From the NCBI GenBank assembly GCA_944548615.1, contig OX155980.1, positions 2,909,884-2,973,883 on the forward strand: DNA of 64,000 nucleotides, written 5' to 3'. Each line of letters opens with the position of its first letter. Position 1 is the first letter of the stretch. The DNA comes from Micropterix aruncella. Taxonomy: Eukaryota; Arthropoda; Insecta; Lepidoptera; Micropterigidae. Of this stretch, positions 1-11,536 are shown in pieces. The notes under the pieces were generated by a model. The model saw only the letters and a program-made list of their open reading frames with translations, had not been told where the DNA came from and ran no database searches. The position numbers and the translations under genes are program-made.

Positions 1-344
1 CTGATGTTGAAAAAAGAATAATGTTTCTTTGAATTAAAAAAAATATTTAAAATTTAAGCTTATCCTTTATATATAAATATTTCGTTAGCACTAAAGTACA
101 GTTAAACATGATAAAAGATCAAGGAAAAAGCATGTTGTCTTTCAGATTTTCAGTTTTCTAATTCACGCCAGGCTGCATTGCACGAAAGTAAATTTTCCTA
201 TACTAATTAAAATATTTCTTTTTATCAGTGATCTAAAAATAATGAGTAATAAAAGTATTTAATTAATAGTCAAGAAGTAATAAAATAACAAACAATAGTA
301 ATATCAGGGTTGAAAAGAAAAATAAGGAAGGTGAGTTAGAATGG
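1..344. other. A+T-rich stretch, nothing recognised
   Basis: No coding frame, tandem array or inverted repeat stands out. Its right edge meets the A+T-rich tail of the LINE relic that follows. Confidence 0.5.
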
Positions 345-1240
345 TCACTGGAATAAATAAATAAAATAAAATACAAACGGAGCTGCCATGGAATTAGCCG
401 ACCGAAATGGGGCTCATCATATACAATTATTACACTTCTGGGAGGTGAACGGTGGATTCCGGACTAACGACCGGCTGTGGTAGGTTTAGGACAGCTGTAT
501 TGCCACATGTGGGCGTCCACCTTACCACCCATTCACTCCCTCTTCGAAGCCATAGAATTTGAGATGCAGTTTTAGATATTTTTTTCTAGAAAGGAGTTAA
601 TTATTTTCCTGGAGAGACCAAGATCTTTAAAAAGGTGAAACAAAGATTTAGCTGGCAGGCCACGAGCGCCAGCTTCCACCGCGTGAAGGTGAACAGTGAA
701 GCCGTTCCGGGTGACGGTATTTGCGAGATCATAGTATTTATTTAATTTGTACTCGTGATCTTTTGGGATATTTGATTCCCACGGAACAGTTAATTCTACG
801 ATAAGGGCCATCTTCCGAGATAGAGAGTAAAGAGTTATATCTGGACGCAGGGCTGTGCATCCGAGACTTTCAGGGAATTTATACTGCTTAGAGACCGAAT
901 CAACCTCCAGAATCTAATCTGAAGCTTTCTCGATTATTGAGAATGGTTTTGCAGTGAAATGTTTTTTGCCTTTAGAGCCAACCCGCACAACTGTATTGGG
1001 GGTTTGGAGGATACTGTGGAACCCTTGTTGGAACGAGCAACTGAGAGGCTAATTACCTCGCGAATAACAGCAAGGACTTTGTTGTGGCGGTAAGTGTACC
1101 GTCCTTGATCCAAGGCCACCTTGCAGCCAGCTAGAATATGTCTAGCTGTGCAAGGGGTGTTGCTACAAAGGGGAAATGAACTATCCTCGGCATAGCTCCA
1201 ACGAGCGAGGTTACTGGGGTCTGGAAGTGTATGCTGAAAG
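345..1240 (-). pseudogene. LINE relic with restriction-like endonuclease domain
   Basis: Read on the minus strand from about 1240 to 570, the translation shows the C-terminal end of a non-LTR retrotransposon. First comes a zinc-knuckle-like CPLC/H/C segment (PLCSN near 1175, ARHILAGC near 1135), then GRYTYRHN near 1090, then RPDITLYS near 840 followed by VELTVPWE near 790. The RHN and PD...E pattern is that of the restriction-like endonuclease (R2/R4/NeSL-type LINEs) rather than the AP-endonuclease type. The copy is dead: at least one frameshift lies around 1020 and an in-frame TAG stands near 915 where tryptophan is expected (ASD-stop-ILEVD). No reverse transcriptase is preserved upstream, so it is 5'-truncated or decayed. 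Below 570 lies the 3' UTR, ending in an A+T-rich AAATAAATAA-type tail near 345-365. The class call is firm; the exact clade is not. Confidence 0.75.
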
Positions 1241-2262
1241 GCATTTAAATATTATTGCAGCATCTCTGGCGTCCAGTCATACAACATTACTTTCCAGTGC
1301 ATTGGAGGAGGAATGCAAAAGTCTCCAATTGTTGTCCAATCACTCTGGCATTAGCGTGAGCCATACTATTGCTGTCGTAATCTCTCCGCAAGAGAGACTT
1401 CTTCAAGTCCACATCGCTCATGGTTGTACTACCATACTTCAGACCATTGCCGTTCTGGCTGATTCCAGCAAAAAACTTTTTGTGGAAGTCTACGATAAAT
1501 AAACTAATAAATAGTATTCAATAGTCAGTTGATCAAATAGCCAATGCCATTTTAATTTATTTTAAAAGGCGTTTCCAATAGCCTATGTTAAATATTCAAC
1601 AGGTACGATTGGAAAGTGAAATGAAAGCTTTATTTCTCGGATGCATATTTTAATAATCTCGCTGTTTTATCATTATAGCGACACATCCGATGCGCGGCGA
1701 TTTGAATAACAGCTCTATTGACCGTAATCGACTTAACCTTCTCAGTTTTGTGTCGTTGTTATTGTATCGCAGTTCAGTGTTACGTAGAAAGTATTCGATT
1801 TCGTTGTGAAAACTAGGCTAATTTTGTATTCGATCGATTCCATTGAGATTTTGATATATCGAAAGTCTAAAATGATACGCGTCAGAGTCACATAAAGTAG
1901 GCTTCATACCGCATCGCTTAGTATGATAAATAAGGTTTCTTGTTGGGTTTTCAAGTTTGTTTGATGGTGGTAGTTTATTTTGGAAGTTGTGGATGATCCA
2001 GCATAATGATAATAATAATTTAAAGTTTAATTTGCAAATAATAATTACTGAAAATGTTATATAAATTAATGAAAAGATAAATGAAACGAAACGTGCATCT
2101 TACACGGCTACAGAAAAAAAAACTTAATAATAAATACAAAAAACAAAGGCTGCATGATCTCACAGCAAATAATGTAAATTCCCAAATATTAAATGACGAA
2201 AAAGCCTTATATCAAGAAGTCCTCTCATCGACAAAATGAAAACAAAACCAAAAAAATATTTT
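1241..2262. other. Unassigned A+T-rich DNA
   Basis: I see no gene or repeat boundary here. Its immediate left may be very decayed upstream sequence of the endonuclease LINE, but no frame is convincing. Confidence 0.4.
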
Positions 2263-2420
2263 TAAATTTTATTTATCAGGCATTAATTTCTATAAAACAT
2301 CGACTACAAAAAAAACAGGAACCGAATGGCAAAACCTCAAACTCACACTTATTTCATCCTGTCACCCAACTGCGACTAACCCGTTCTAGGGTGGACTGAG
2401 CTCCAATAATATAAGAATAA
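2263..2420 (-). mobile_element. 3' end of a LINE (same family as 39.3 kb)
   Basis: The segment around 2320-2400 (aacaggaaccgaatggcaaa, then cccgttctagggtggac) recurs at 39325-39405 in the same orientation. There it lies directly outside the stop codon of a minus-strand LINE reverse transcriptase tail, next to a TTTATTTATTTA tract that reads as an A-rich tail on the minus strand. This copy is therefore a short 5'-truncated insertion holding only 3' UTR. Confidence 0.6.
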
Positions 2421-2814
2421 TTATGTAATACACAAATAAATATATACTGCAAGAAAGTAGGGGAATACATCAATTAGTCATAATTTAAAATATATGTCAA
2501 AGGATTAATAAAAAGGACTAATAGATAGTTTCATTTTAATGCTAAATCTGGAAGAAAAATGTGTCGGTCACTATAAATAAGCGAGATATAGGCATTCAAA
2601 GTTTAAATTTTATATGTAAACAAATAGGCCAAAATAGGCCAAAATAAAATTCACCACGCTATATTCACCACGCTGATTCCGAATCTTCTATAATCTTTAT
2701 TCGATCTCAATAAATAAGCGAGATATAGGCGTTCAGAATCTGCGTGGCGAATATAGTCCGGTGACCTTTAAAAGTCAACAATCCAGGAGAGGTTCCTATA
2801 CTGCAGTTATACCC
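2421..2814. other. Short direct repeats in A+T-rich DNA
   Basis: The phrase gcgagatataggc occurs near 2581 and again near 2717, and attcaccacgct is doubled near 2650-2680. The pattern suggests a small decayed local duplication. No gene is seen. Confidence 0.4.
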
Positions 2815-3169
2815 TGATTCCTATTCTTTCTGTGTCCATAGTGCAAGAAGAAAGAAAGAAGAAACTCGCCTTCTTTACCATTTTTTAAGACACCTCAATA
2901 ATTACTACCTTTCTAAGAAGTAACCAGTTATTCCCTTTCTCTCCTCTTCCTCTCCCAATTTTCTCTCCTTGCGCATTCTTAGTTTTAAATACCTTTACTG
3001 GTCTGTATTTTATTCAGATTATCGTAATAATCTTTATTTCCACAACGCACGCATGTACCACTGTGATTAGGTTAGTTGTAAGACATTACCATGTGGCAAT
3101 AAGCTCGCCTTTTATATCACAATTAAGTGCAAATAATAAGTATATTATTATTATTATTTTAAAGCAGGT
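2815..3169 (+). mobile_element. 3' end of a Jockey-like LINE (J1 family)
   Basis: This stretch matches the 3' end of the long LINE at 13.1-15.4 kb: the codons for the SYSFCVHGAR region, a damaged LPSFKTHLKDYYLSKK end, the pyrimidine-rich 3' UTR, the phrase taagacattaccatgtggca, and an (ATT)n tail. It is 5'-truncated and carries small deletions and an A+G-rich insertion near 2850. It holds no intact reading frame. Confidence 0.8.
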
Positions 3170-3181
3170 AAAGATAGTGAT

Positions 3182-3293
3182 GATGAGCTACCAGTCTGGA
3201 TGAGAGAAACGGACAACCGATCCGGGTGGAAAGTGATTGGAGAGGCGTGTATGCCCAACGGTGAGCGAATGCGCGCTGATGAAGAAGAAGAAG
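3182..3293 (+). mobile_element. Severely 5'-truncated LINE 3' end with target duplication
   Basis: About 112 bases encode only the last residues of a LINE protein (WMRETDNRSGWKVIGEA) and end in a (GAA)n run. Both sides carry the same 12 bases, aaagatagtgat, at 3170-3181 and 3294-3305. That is the target-site duplication expected of target-primed reverse transcription. Confidence 0.75.
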
Positions 3294-3305
3294 AAAGATA
3301 GTGAT

Positions 3306-4581
3306 CGTAAAGCCGTTCCTGGTCGATTCCATATAATTGCTGAACATTAAGAGGAACTGCCCTGGAAGATAGACTTTATGTGCTTGGAAGCGATGGAACA
3401 TGACTACGTAAGATATGAATGCACAGCACCAGACCAGCTCATCCTAGACTAAAGATACTTAGGTTCTTTGAATACAACTATTTTCAGCACGCAAAAGGCT
3501 AGGTGGTTTTTCCTACGCAGCTTCTATTTAGTGAAGAAACAAAGAGCATGTCTATTCCCTGTAAAAAAATATATTCAAGGCTTCATCAGATTTCAAAATT
3601 TAGACACAACAACTTTAAAGCTGATGTTTAAAGCATAAATAAGAAACCAAATCGAGTTCACCTCACTAATCTGGAATACGCTGTGTCATACAATAACAGC
3701 TAGAACAAATTGTCATAGACTTGTTGTAACTTGTCATAGATACATACGTCATATGTCAGAATTGTCATAGAGGTAGTCGTAGGCCGAATCGACCAGGTCC
3801 AAAAGTTTCTCCTTTCCTAAACAGAGCTGCATACGATACACGAAATTTCATCACTGCATGTTAAGAATAAGAATAAATTTATTTCCGAAACTAAAAGCTT
3901 GAAAAAATGATAAACAAAGTTTGACTAAAAAGGCCAAAATCCGTACCAAGATAGACTCGACTATGTTAGTTGTAAATTGTGAATTGTGCGCACACTTATC
4001 AAAGTAATAACTAAGAAAAGGAAAAAAATAGGTATGCAGTAGCTAATATATATAATGATTCTAGGACACTATCGATCTCGCTTTCCTACTATCTACGCTA
4101 TCGATCCCGCTTCTAAATTACGCTATAGATGCGAAAGATAGATTCGCAAAAATAAATGTGAATTATCCCTCACAATCTATACGCTCGTCTAAAATATTCC
4201 GCCTTCCTCTTGCCAAGACAAATTCGCATCAGAATGCCTGTGTATACAGAGATAATAAATTGTCAAACGATGACATATTTGCTACTTCAGTTGTAAAACT
4301 TGAGCTCCTTATTATGCTCCAATTAAGTTGACAAAATTAAATGATAATCTATCTAATTGTCAAGACATGATATAGCAATTGTTAATATATACCTACCAAT
4401 AAAATATAACAGATACACATGATTAATGGTACCTTATCAAACTATCTTTTAAATTTGATTTAAATTAATTACCGAAAATAAAGTTCAACCGTAAATAATA
4501 TATCTGAAAAGTCTTATTGCGATTTTATTTATTTAGGTAACAGCATGAACTTATAAAGATACATAATTCTTAAAAAAAAAA
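3306..4581. other. Unassigned A+T-rich DNA
   Basis: The phrase ttgtcatag recurs several times between 3710 and 3770, and tatcgatc-type repeats lie at 4070-4110. No gene, tail or terminal repeat is clear. Confidence 0.4.
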
Positions 4582-5187
4582 TACGTGTGGCACTCGGGGA
4601 CTGCCGCGGTAAAGCTATTGCATAGCATTTTTTAACAACTTATGCAATTATAATTATTTATTTATTTTATTTTTTCTGATATCAGATAACTGCGCTCTAT
4701 CGGAAAACGTTGAAATTATTCCGAATAATTTGCGGCTGCGGAAGCAAATGATTCGGAATAATTTAAACGTCTTCCGATAGAGCGCAGCCCACGTTTTTTT
4801 TCGATAAAGCAAAAAAAACGGATATTATTCGAAAAAACTAGTATTCGAAAAAAATCCTAGATAAAAACATAGATAATTAAATTACCTTTAAAATGGTGCA
4901 GGTTTCATAATAATACGCCAGATAGTATTTGCGTAGTAGTCGTTTTTGTGTTCGGTTAGACCTAAATTCACAAATTAATTACACTATGTAATATAAACAA
5001 AATCTAAAATATTCAAAGCTAAGAATATTAGGAAAATGTTCTTGTTTAACATATATCTTTTTCGAATCGTAAGCAGTACTCGTTTAGACGTAATTATCAG
5101 TTTAAAATCATTAATATTCGTTAAGAAATTTCTTCATTCGGTCGCCGCGCTGGCCTCTAGGCCCGCGATAAAAGCTATGCAATAGCT
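4582..5187 (+). mobile_element. HP600 element, copy 1 (complete)
   Basis: This is the reference plus-orientation copy. It begins tacgtgtggcactcgggg after an A run and ends gctatgcaatagctt. Inside, at about 4694-4786, is a near-perfect palindrome whose arms start gctctatcggaaaacgtt and meet at a short ggctgcgg loop. The 15-base word aagctattgcatagc occurs near the left end and, inverted, at the right end. No protein-coding frame is conserved among copies, so the element is non-autonomous. I cannot place it in a named family. Confidence 0.85.
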
Positions 5188-5834
5188 TAACATGTTCTTA
5201 TGCCGATTATAACTTACGGCGTTCGAAATTATTTGATTGTTCGTTTAGTATTGTATTTTTGTTATTTATTTATATTTTTGTACAGCATCTCCCGACCTAT
5301 GTATGATCCGGTAGCGTAAGTAAGATGAACTAGGGTCGGGTGCACTCATTCTGTTCTTTAACTGGTTTTTCATAATAATTATAATCTAAGTTTCAGCTCA
5401 GCGATAATATTACGACAAAGGCAATAAAACGAATTTAAAGTGGTATGTTAACGAGTGCAAGTTCTAAGTGTGGGAAACTGGCTATAAATTTCGCACAGCG
5501 ATCTGTAATTACATCACACTTTTTTATTCACCGATGTAATATTGCCTTTTAGTTTTAGACAATAGTTTCATTTGTGTGCTCTGAAATATTACGGCATCTG
5601 TAGACGCAATATCTCAAATATTAATGCAATATTAAACACGAGAGCTGCTCTTATATGTATGCTCTACTTGCACCGTGATGTCACCGCGACGGTGATTCCC
5701 TCCTAATCGACTACGTTGAACACACAGTTTATTTATTTGTTTATGTTATTATTTATTTATTTATTAATTTTATTTATAAGACAAGCTTATTTATTTATTT
5801 CATAATTTATACTTGTTCGCAAAAGTTCGTTCCT
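5188..5834. other. Unassigned A+T-rich DNA
   Basis: The segment contains TTATTTATTTA runs near 5730-5790, possibly a minus-strand retroelement tail. The GC content rises from about 5830, where the U650 repeat begins. Confidence 0.4.
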
Positions 5835-6365
5835 AATGGGTCAGTCCAGCTTGGGCGGTGATGGCCTACTTTGTGTTATCTTGATCGGCCGAACTCACAG
5901 TTCAGCTCGCATCTGGTAGTCTCCTCGAAGAGGGACTAACCTGGAAAGCGCTCTGTGAAGTCTGTCTGCAGATGTAAGTCTAGTCGTGGGCAGTTGGAAA
6001 CTTGGGCTCGATCTGGGGGAACGCCTCTGGGGAATAGCCGCGGGAGTCCGAAGACGTACGTTTCCTAAAAAGCGGGGGGTAGTTGTCGACATGGTCCCAC
6101 CTATACGATGGCCACTCGATCGCGATTGACCTTGACGGACAAAGGGCGCCACGGATCAGCGATAAATGCGTCAGAGGTCACGTCAGGTAGAGGCCGCGCA
6201 AGCGACCACGAATCCGTGACCGGACTGGAGGACAGAGAAATTCGTCCACTGTAGCAAGGGCTCAAGGTTAGCCCGCTGTGTACATACTTTTCCCAGTTTA
6301 TGTACCCAATCTGTTGACCCTGAAATCCGCCATATATAAAAGCAGTGCTACTCTGCAATATAGTT
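5835..6365 (+). repeat. U650 repeat, diverged plus-strand copy
   Basis: This GC-rich block aligns by eye with the U650 units at 36.7-38.7 and 57.7 kb. Shared landmarks are gggagtcc...cgtttcctaaaaagcgggg near 6038-6080, acaaagggcgcc near 6140 and ccgcgcaagcgacc near 6192. It is much more diverged than those units and has no intact reading frame. Confidence 0.55.
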
Positions 6366-6800
6366 GTATCCTTCTGAGTTGTCAACTACTACGGTCGAAC
6401 CCGCCACCCCAGGAAGTTATGATGATATTAGTATCAACCATGGGGTAAACACAGATATATAGGGATAATACAGTCTATCGACTGACTACGCCAACATACC
6501 CGTGAGAGTTTAGCTGAATACCGCGAGGCATTGGGAAGTGAACCCAACAGACCGAAGTAAGTTCGAATATATCGCGGACCGTGACGTCCTTTGCACGTCA
6601 ATATCACACGGGATCTGGTGGCCTACGGGTCGTTTCAAGAGTAGCTGACATCAGGTCGACAACCACCCCAGCTGCTTAAGAAACGTATCAGACCGTTTCC
6701 AGACCCACCTTCGGTTATTCACCGGAGTGAACAGTCAATTGACTCACGGCGCACGTTGCGCAAACCGCCCAGCAGTGCCCGATGTTTTCTGACACAGCCG
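6366..6800 (-). repeat. U650 repeat, diverged minus-strand copy
   Basis: It opens with gttgtcaactactacgg followed by cgaacccgcc and aggaagttat, the reverse complement of the 3' end of the U650 unit. The same opening stands at 61567. With the preceding plus-strand copy it forms an inverted pair. The sequence is decayed beyond 6600. Confidence 0.5.
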
Positions 6801-7508
6801 AGACGGGGTTCTCAGGGTCTTTTCTAGGTTCGTCCCTTTTCGAGGAGGCTACAGGATGTTAGTTGAACCGTGAGCTGAACCGACACAAAAATACAAACAA
6901 TTCATATGGTCCAAGCTGCGCGGAACAGTTATCTGCCAATCTTGTGTACACATGGCTTGCCCGAGGAAATTCTTTCGTCTAATTCACCTCTTTGAGGAGC
7001 CTCTCTGATGGAAGCTGAGCCACAAGTTTGGTTTAAGCTGCGCGGAACATTACGCTCTTTCCTTCCTGCTTAGAACTTTCGGACTTTGCTTACTCGGTTA
7101 TCGCTGGCGCGATGTGTTAAAGGTGAACGTCTGAGCTTTGGCCCCGCTGGCGCTCGAAAAAAGCCAAATTTTCGCTCGCACGCGAACGAAAGCAAGAGCG
7201 TCAGAGCGGGCCGCTCGCTTTCCGCCCGCCTTATCGCTCGGCGACCATCACAGCTGCATTGTGTGGCCGTCCTGCTTCATAAAACCGACCACATTCCCAT
7301 CGCACTATCTACGTGTCATTTATCTAATTAACCGCCTTTACGTCATAGTGCGAGAGCTCACTGCACTTTAGCTACCCATACTTCACTTTGCACATTACAT
7401 TAGGTACATCATATTACATTTCGTGCAATAAACAGAGCGTCTAGTGCAGCCGTTGATGACTTTAGAAACAAGCTGGACACATACAACATGTCAGTCGACG
7501 ACTTGGGC
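6801..7508. other. Moderately GC-rich unassigned DNA
   Basis: The 15-mer aagctgcgcggaaca occurs at 6913 and 7035 in direct orientation, which suggests a local duplication of about 120 bp. A GC-rich block at 7100-7270 has overlapping open frames, but none resembles a known protein and the frames overlap one another. Confidence 0.4.
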
Positions 7509-7512
7509 TTAA

Positions 7513-7745
7513 CCGCTTGAATGCCAATATCACCGATCGGTGGTTTTCTTCTTGTGACAATTCGCAGATGCCCGATCTACGTACTTATGCAATTACATGC
7601 GGTAAAAGTCGCCTTCATTTAACAAGCCACCATTATGTATTAATATGCATGCTCTACCTACAGCATATTCTCCCTACAAACATATTCTCGAGGGTTGAAA
7701 ACATGCCGTCATAGGTTTTATTCCCATGGCTAGTTTCTTTAAGGG
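7513..7745. mobile_element. piggyBac-like MITE flanked by TTAA
   Basis: The element is flanked by TTAA at 7509-7512 and 7746-7749. Its right end reads inward as CCCTTAAAGAAAC, close to the CCCT(T)AGAAAG start of piggyBac elements. A second copy at 51259-51486 shares the same ends and the internal words ccgatcggtggtt and cccatggctagttt, and is also flanked by TTAA. It has no coding capacity. Confidence 0.75.
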
Positions 7746-7961
7746 TTAAGGGCTGCTAAAACAGTTTTGGCTCATACCTATTTGCTAAGTAGCCTATTGT
7801 GTATTTTAGCCTATTAACGTATTTTATTTCGCATAAATAAAGATTAGGATCTAGAGGATCAATGCTTTGTGACCATATTAAATTTGTACGAAATTACCAA
7901 TTACAAATCATTTTATATAATGTCAATTTTTGGCCATATTTGTGTGCTGCTTGCTACTGTT

Positions 7962-8160
7962 AGGCACTGTGCTAAATGTAAGCGGGGCTGAAGTGCGGGG
8001 ACTGGCGTCCGTAGAACACTCGTTCTTTCGTTAGCGTACATACCTATAGCTATAACTGTCGAATAGCACTGGGTGATGTCACAGCACTAATGTCTGTGGT
8101 GGGGAGACAGAACGCCGGTCCCCGCACCTCAGCCACCGCTTACATTTAGCTCAGTCGCCG
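7962..8160. mobile_element. Short foldback/MITE with ~45-bp inverted ends
   Basis: The left arm, reading gctaaatgtaagcgg and then ctgaagtgcggggac, is matched in reverse complement by the right arm ending ccgcttacatttagc at 8136-8150. The central 100 bases are unrelated to the arms. No coding frame is present. A clean target duplication is not visible, so the superfamily is open. Confidence 0.7.
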
Positions 8161-8315
8161 ACTGTACAGTCGAATATAAGAAGTTTAGACCTATGGCATT
8201 AAAGCATTCTTTAAAAAGCGATATTTTTCGACAACAAATATGTTTGCCACACGTGGAGTCGTCCACATTTCAGTGATGGATACAATACCAGTTATATTAT
8301 ATTTGTTCATCGCAG

Positions 8316-8640
8316 GCTGCCACTTCAAAGTTCCAATGCACAACTATGCATAGAAGCGTAATTTTTTATAACAAGCTGCCACATTACTTGAAGAATATTA
8401 ATAATTATGTTGAGTTTAGAAAACAAACAAAACAATATTTGATATCTAAATGTTTGTACAATTTGAGTGAGTTTTAAGTTTGGGATATATGTTATTTTAT
8501 TTAAATGTTTATTTAATGTGTGTATTTATACCATACCATAAGCTTTATTTATACTATACCATAATACTATACCATTATTTATACCATAAGCGGGTTTTTT
8601 GAAAATAAATATGATTTGATTGATTTGATTATTTTTAATT
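8316..8640 (+). mobile_element. 3' end of a Jockey-like LINE
   Basis: From 8361 the frame reads FYNKLPHYLKNINNY and ends CLYNLSEF-stop, the usual C-terminal tail of an insect LINE reverse transcriptase. A 3' UTR follows with a repeated taccataccataag motif and a terminal gatttgattgatttgatt tail. The upstream part is absent or frameshifted. Confidence 0.75.
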
Positions 8641-9049
8641 TATTTTATTTTCATCGTGAAGTCGCGAATAAAAACAAAAACTGTAAACGGGGATGCGCTC
8701 ATATCTGTTAGACCTGATTTTCAGGACGAACATCTTCAGCAGCAGATTTATTAAAATTCTGTATATATAATAAAAAATAATAACAAAACCTAAAGTCTAA
8801 ACAAATAATAAGGAAAGAAAAACAATTGTCCAAAGAGTTTCGAATCAGATGTAACAGTGTTAGAGATATTGATATAAAATCGACCATCTTGTCCTTATAT
8901 ATTTTGAAGATTGCATTGCCGTGAATAAGAAAATATAGTAGAAGAAATCAGCAGCGAAAAAAACTTTCTGCAAAATTTAATTTTATTTAAATAATAAAAT
9001 AAACCAGTTGGTAGGAATCCCTACTCCAAGTATACACAATATTATTTTT
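8641..9049. other. Unassigned A+T-rich DNA
   Basis: No feature recognised between the LINE tail and the HP600 copy. Confidence 0.4.
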
Positions 9050-9639
9050 AAGCTATTGCATAGCTTTTATCGCGGGCCTAGGCCAGCGCGGCGACCGAAT
9101 GAAGAAATTTCTTAACGAAAATTAATGATTTTAAACTGATAATTCCGTCTAAACGAGTACTGCTTACGATTCGAAGAAAATATATGTTAAACAAGAACAT
9201 TTTCCTAATATTCTTAGCTTTGAATATTTTAGATTTTGTTTATATTACATAGTGTAATTAATTTGTGAAATTAGGTCTAACCGAACACAAAAACGACTAC
9301 TACGCAAATACTATCTGGCTTATTATTATGAAACCTGCACCATTTTAAAGATAATTTAATTATCTATCTTTTTATCTACGATTTTTTTCGAATAATCCGT
9401 TTTTTTTGCTTTATCGAATAAAAAATTCGTGCGTGGCGCTCTATCGGAAGACGTTTAAATTATTCCGAATCATTTGCTTCCGCAGATGATTCGGAATATT
9501 TTCAATGTTTTTCGATAGAGCGCAGTCATCTGATATCAGAAAAAATAAAATAAATAAACAATTATAATTGCATAAGTTGTTAAAAATGCTATGCAATAGC
9601 TTTACCGCGGCAGTCCCCGAGTGCCACACGTATTTTTTT
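9050..9639 (-). mobile_element. HP600 element, copy 2
   Basis: This minus-orientation copy has aagctattgcatagc at its left end and gtgccacacgta plus a T run at its right end. The hairpin at 9438-9525 lacks part of one arm, so the loop is asymmetric. Its left flank is TTTTT, and the right T run joins directly to another copy. Confidence 0.85.
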
Positions 9640-10211
9640 AAGCTATTGGCCGTAGCAGGCGACCGAATGAAGAACTTCATGATTTAAAAACTGATAATTA
9701 CGTCTAAACGAGTACTGCCTGCGATTCGAAAAAAATATATGTTAAACAAGAACATTTTCCTAATATTCTTAGCTTTGAATATTTTAGATTTTGTTTATAT
9801 TACATAGTGTAATTAATTTGTGAAATTAGGTCTAACCGAACACAAAAATGACTACTACGCAAATACTATTTGGCGTATTATTATGAAACCTGCACCATTT
9901 TAAAGATAATTTAATTATCTATCTTTTTATCTAAGGTTTTTTTATCGAATAATCCGTTTTTTTGCTTTATCGAATAAAAAATTCGTGCGCGGCGCTCTAT
10001 CGGAAGACATTTAAATTATTCCGAATCATTTGCTTCCGCAGCCGCAAATGATTCGGAATAATTTCAACGTTTTCCAATAGAGCGCAGTTATCTGATATCA
10101 GAAAAAATAAAATACATAAAATAAATAAATAATTATAATTGCATACGTTGTTAATAATGCTATGCAATAGCTTTACCGCGGCAGTCCCCGAGTGCCACAC
10201 GTATTTTTTTT
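9640..10211 (-). mobile_element. HP600 element, copy 3, tandem with copy 2
   Basis: This is a second minus-orientation copy starting immediately after the T run of copy 2. Its left end is damaged (aagctattgg, then cgtagcaggcgaccg), with about 20 bases lost. The hairpin at 10003-10085 is intact. The head-to-tail pair could result from insertion of one copy into the T run of the other. Confidence 0.8.
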
Positions 10212-10757
10212 TCATGATTTTTCCATACTGGAATGCTAGGCGTCCCCTTCGCTATAGGTAAGAAAATCATCAGGGACTGCTTGGAGCAGGAACATCGGGT
10301 ATCCTGAAAACAGAGCCAAGGATGTCGCCAGGCAAAAATCATGACAGAGCAACCACTTCCAAGGAAAACCAAGGCCCTACTTGACACGAGCAAGAGGAAC
10401 CTTAGAACCGCTATCGATCTCCTCACCGGACACACGACCCGTAGAGCACATCTATTCCACTTTGGCTTGACCGAGAGCAAGGACTGTCGAATAAGTGGAA
10501 TGGAACCTGAAGACATCATACACATTTTACTACATACTCATAGACAGTTTATTAGGGCAAACCTTTCTTGAAACTAGCGATTTGCGCAACTCGAAGGTCA
10601 GTGATCTGCATGGACTCGTAAGCATTACCGAGCTACTAGCAGACCACTGACCTAACCACAAAGTGGGTACTTACAAAAGATCTTATAGATCCAGCTGACA
10701 TCAAGGGCTGGAAACAAGCCCCCACTCTGCTTACTACTACTACTACTACCCAATGTG
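10212..10757 (+). mobile_element. LINE 3' end with C-terminal zinc-finger-like region
   Basis: From about 10340 the plus-strand frame reads KALLDTSKRNLRTAIDLLTG, then HLFHFGLTESKDCR and PEDIIHILLH. This is the segment that follows RNase H in I- and Jockey-type LINEs (LLTGH...CR.C...E...H.L). The cysteine and histidine pattern is decayed, and the frame ends at 10571. The 3' UTR runs to a (TAC)n tract at 10735-10755, which looks like the element's tail. Confidence 0.65.
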
Positions 10758-11536
10758 GTATACTAAATATTATCATTTATTTTTGTACAGATTGACTATG
10801 TTTAGTAATTGTAAAAACAATTATTCATTCAATTTATAATAAGAGTATAAAATCTTTTAGAAATAATTTGAGCTGCTAAAATACCTAAGTATTTGGTTCG
10901 GATATATTTAATTTATTATCAAATACTTGCGTCAAAGAGATTGAGTCAGTAAGATTAACTGCACCAAGCTCTTTCACTATAACGGACGCACTGCGATGCT
11001 GCTTGCTTTACAAATGTTATGCAACTGTATTTACGTCATAAGCTGCGTCAGTGCCCAGAAGCTACCTAAGTGGCGCGTGGAGTCGTGAAACGATCATATT
11101 TGAAGGCCGATAACTTTTAAATTAGCCTACTGACAATTGCAGAAAAAATATATCTCAAACATTAATATATAAACTTCAATCTGATTGTTTAAAAAAATGT
11201 AAAACATAAAATACTATACAAAAAAAAATATTGAAATGAAGCTGTTTTCAACTTTAATTACGTAACTACTTCTAAACTGCAAGTGATATTTTCATGGCAC
11301 TTACAGTTAAATATTGCTAACACATTTATCTTTAAACTGATCGTTTTTTATTCTAAAATAATAAATAGTTTTGTCAAAAAGTAATTTAAACTACATATAC
11401 TATAAATGTGATGGTTTTTTGGCGACGACCGGCAGTGTTCTACAAACAGTCCGACGAGGAGGGTGTCGCTGCGCTGCAATCCGCGTCCGCGAAACTGTAA
11501 TATGTTTGCTGTGTTGCGACTTTGAAATAATCGAAA
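10758..11536. other. Unassigned A+T-rich DNA
   Basis: No gene or repeat boundary recognised. A GC-richer patch at 11420-11510 directly precedes the candidate exon and could be its 5' UTR. Confidence 0.4.

Noticed and set aside
7086..7371. Two overlapping open frames in a GC-rich block
   Set aside because: They overlap in different frames, resemble no protein and lie in unassigned GC-rich DNA.
9441..10215. Minus-strand open frames within HP600 copies (VWHSGTAAVKLLHS)
   Set aside because: They lie in the element's terminus and hairpin, differ in length between copies and have no conserved start; they arise from the repeat.
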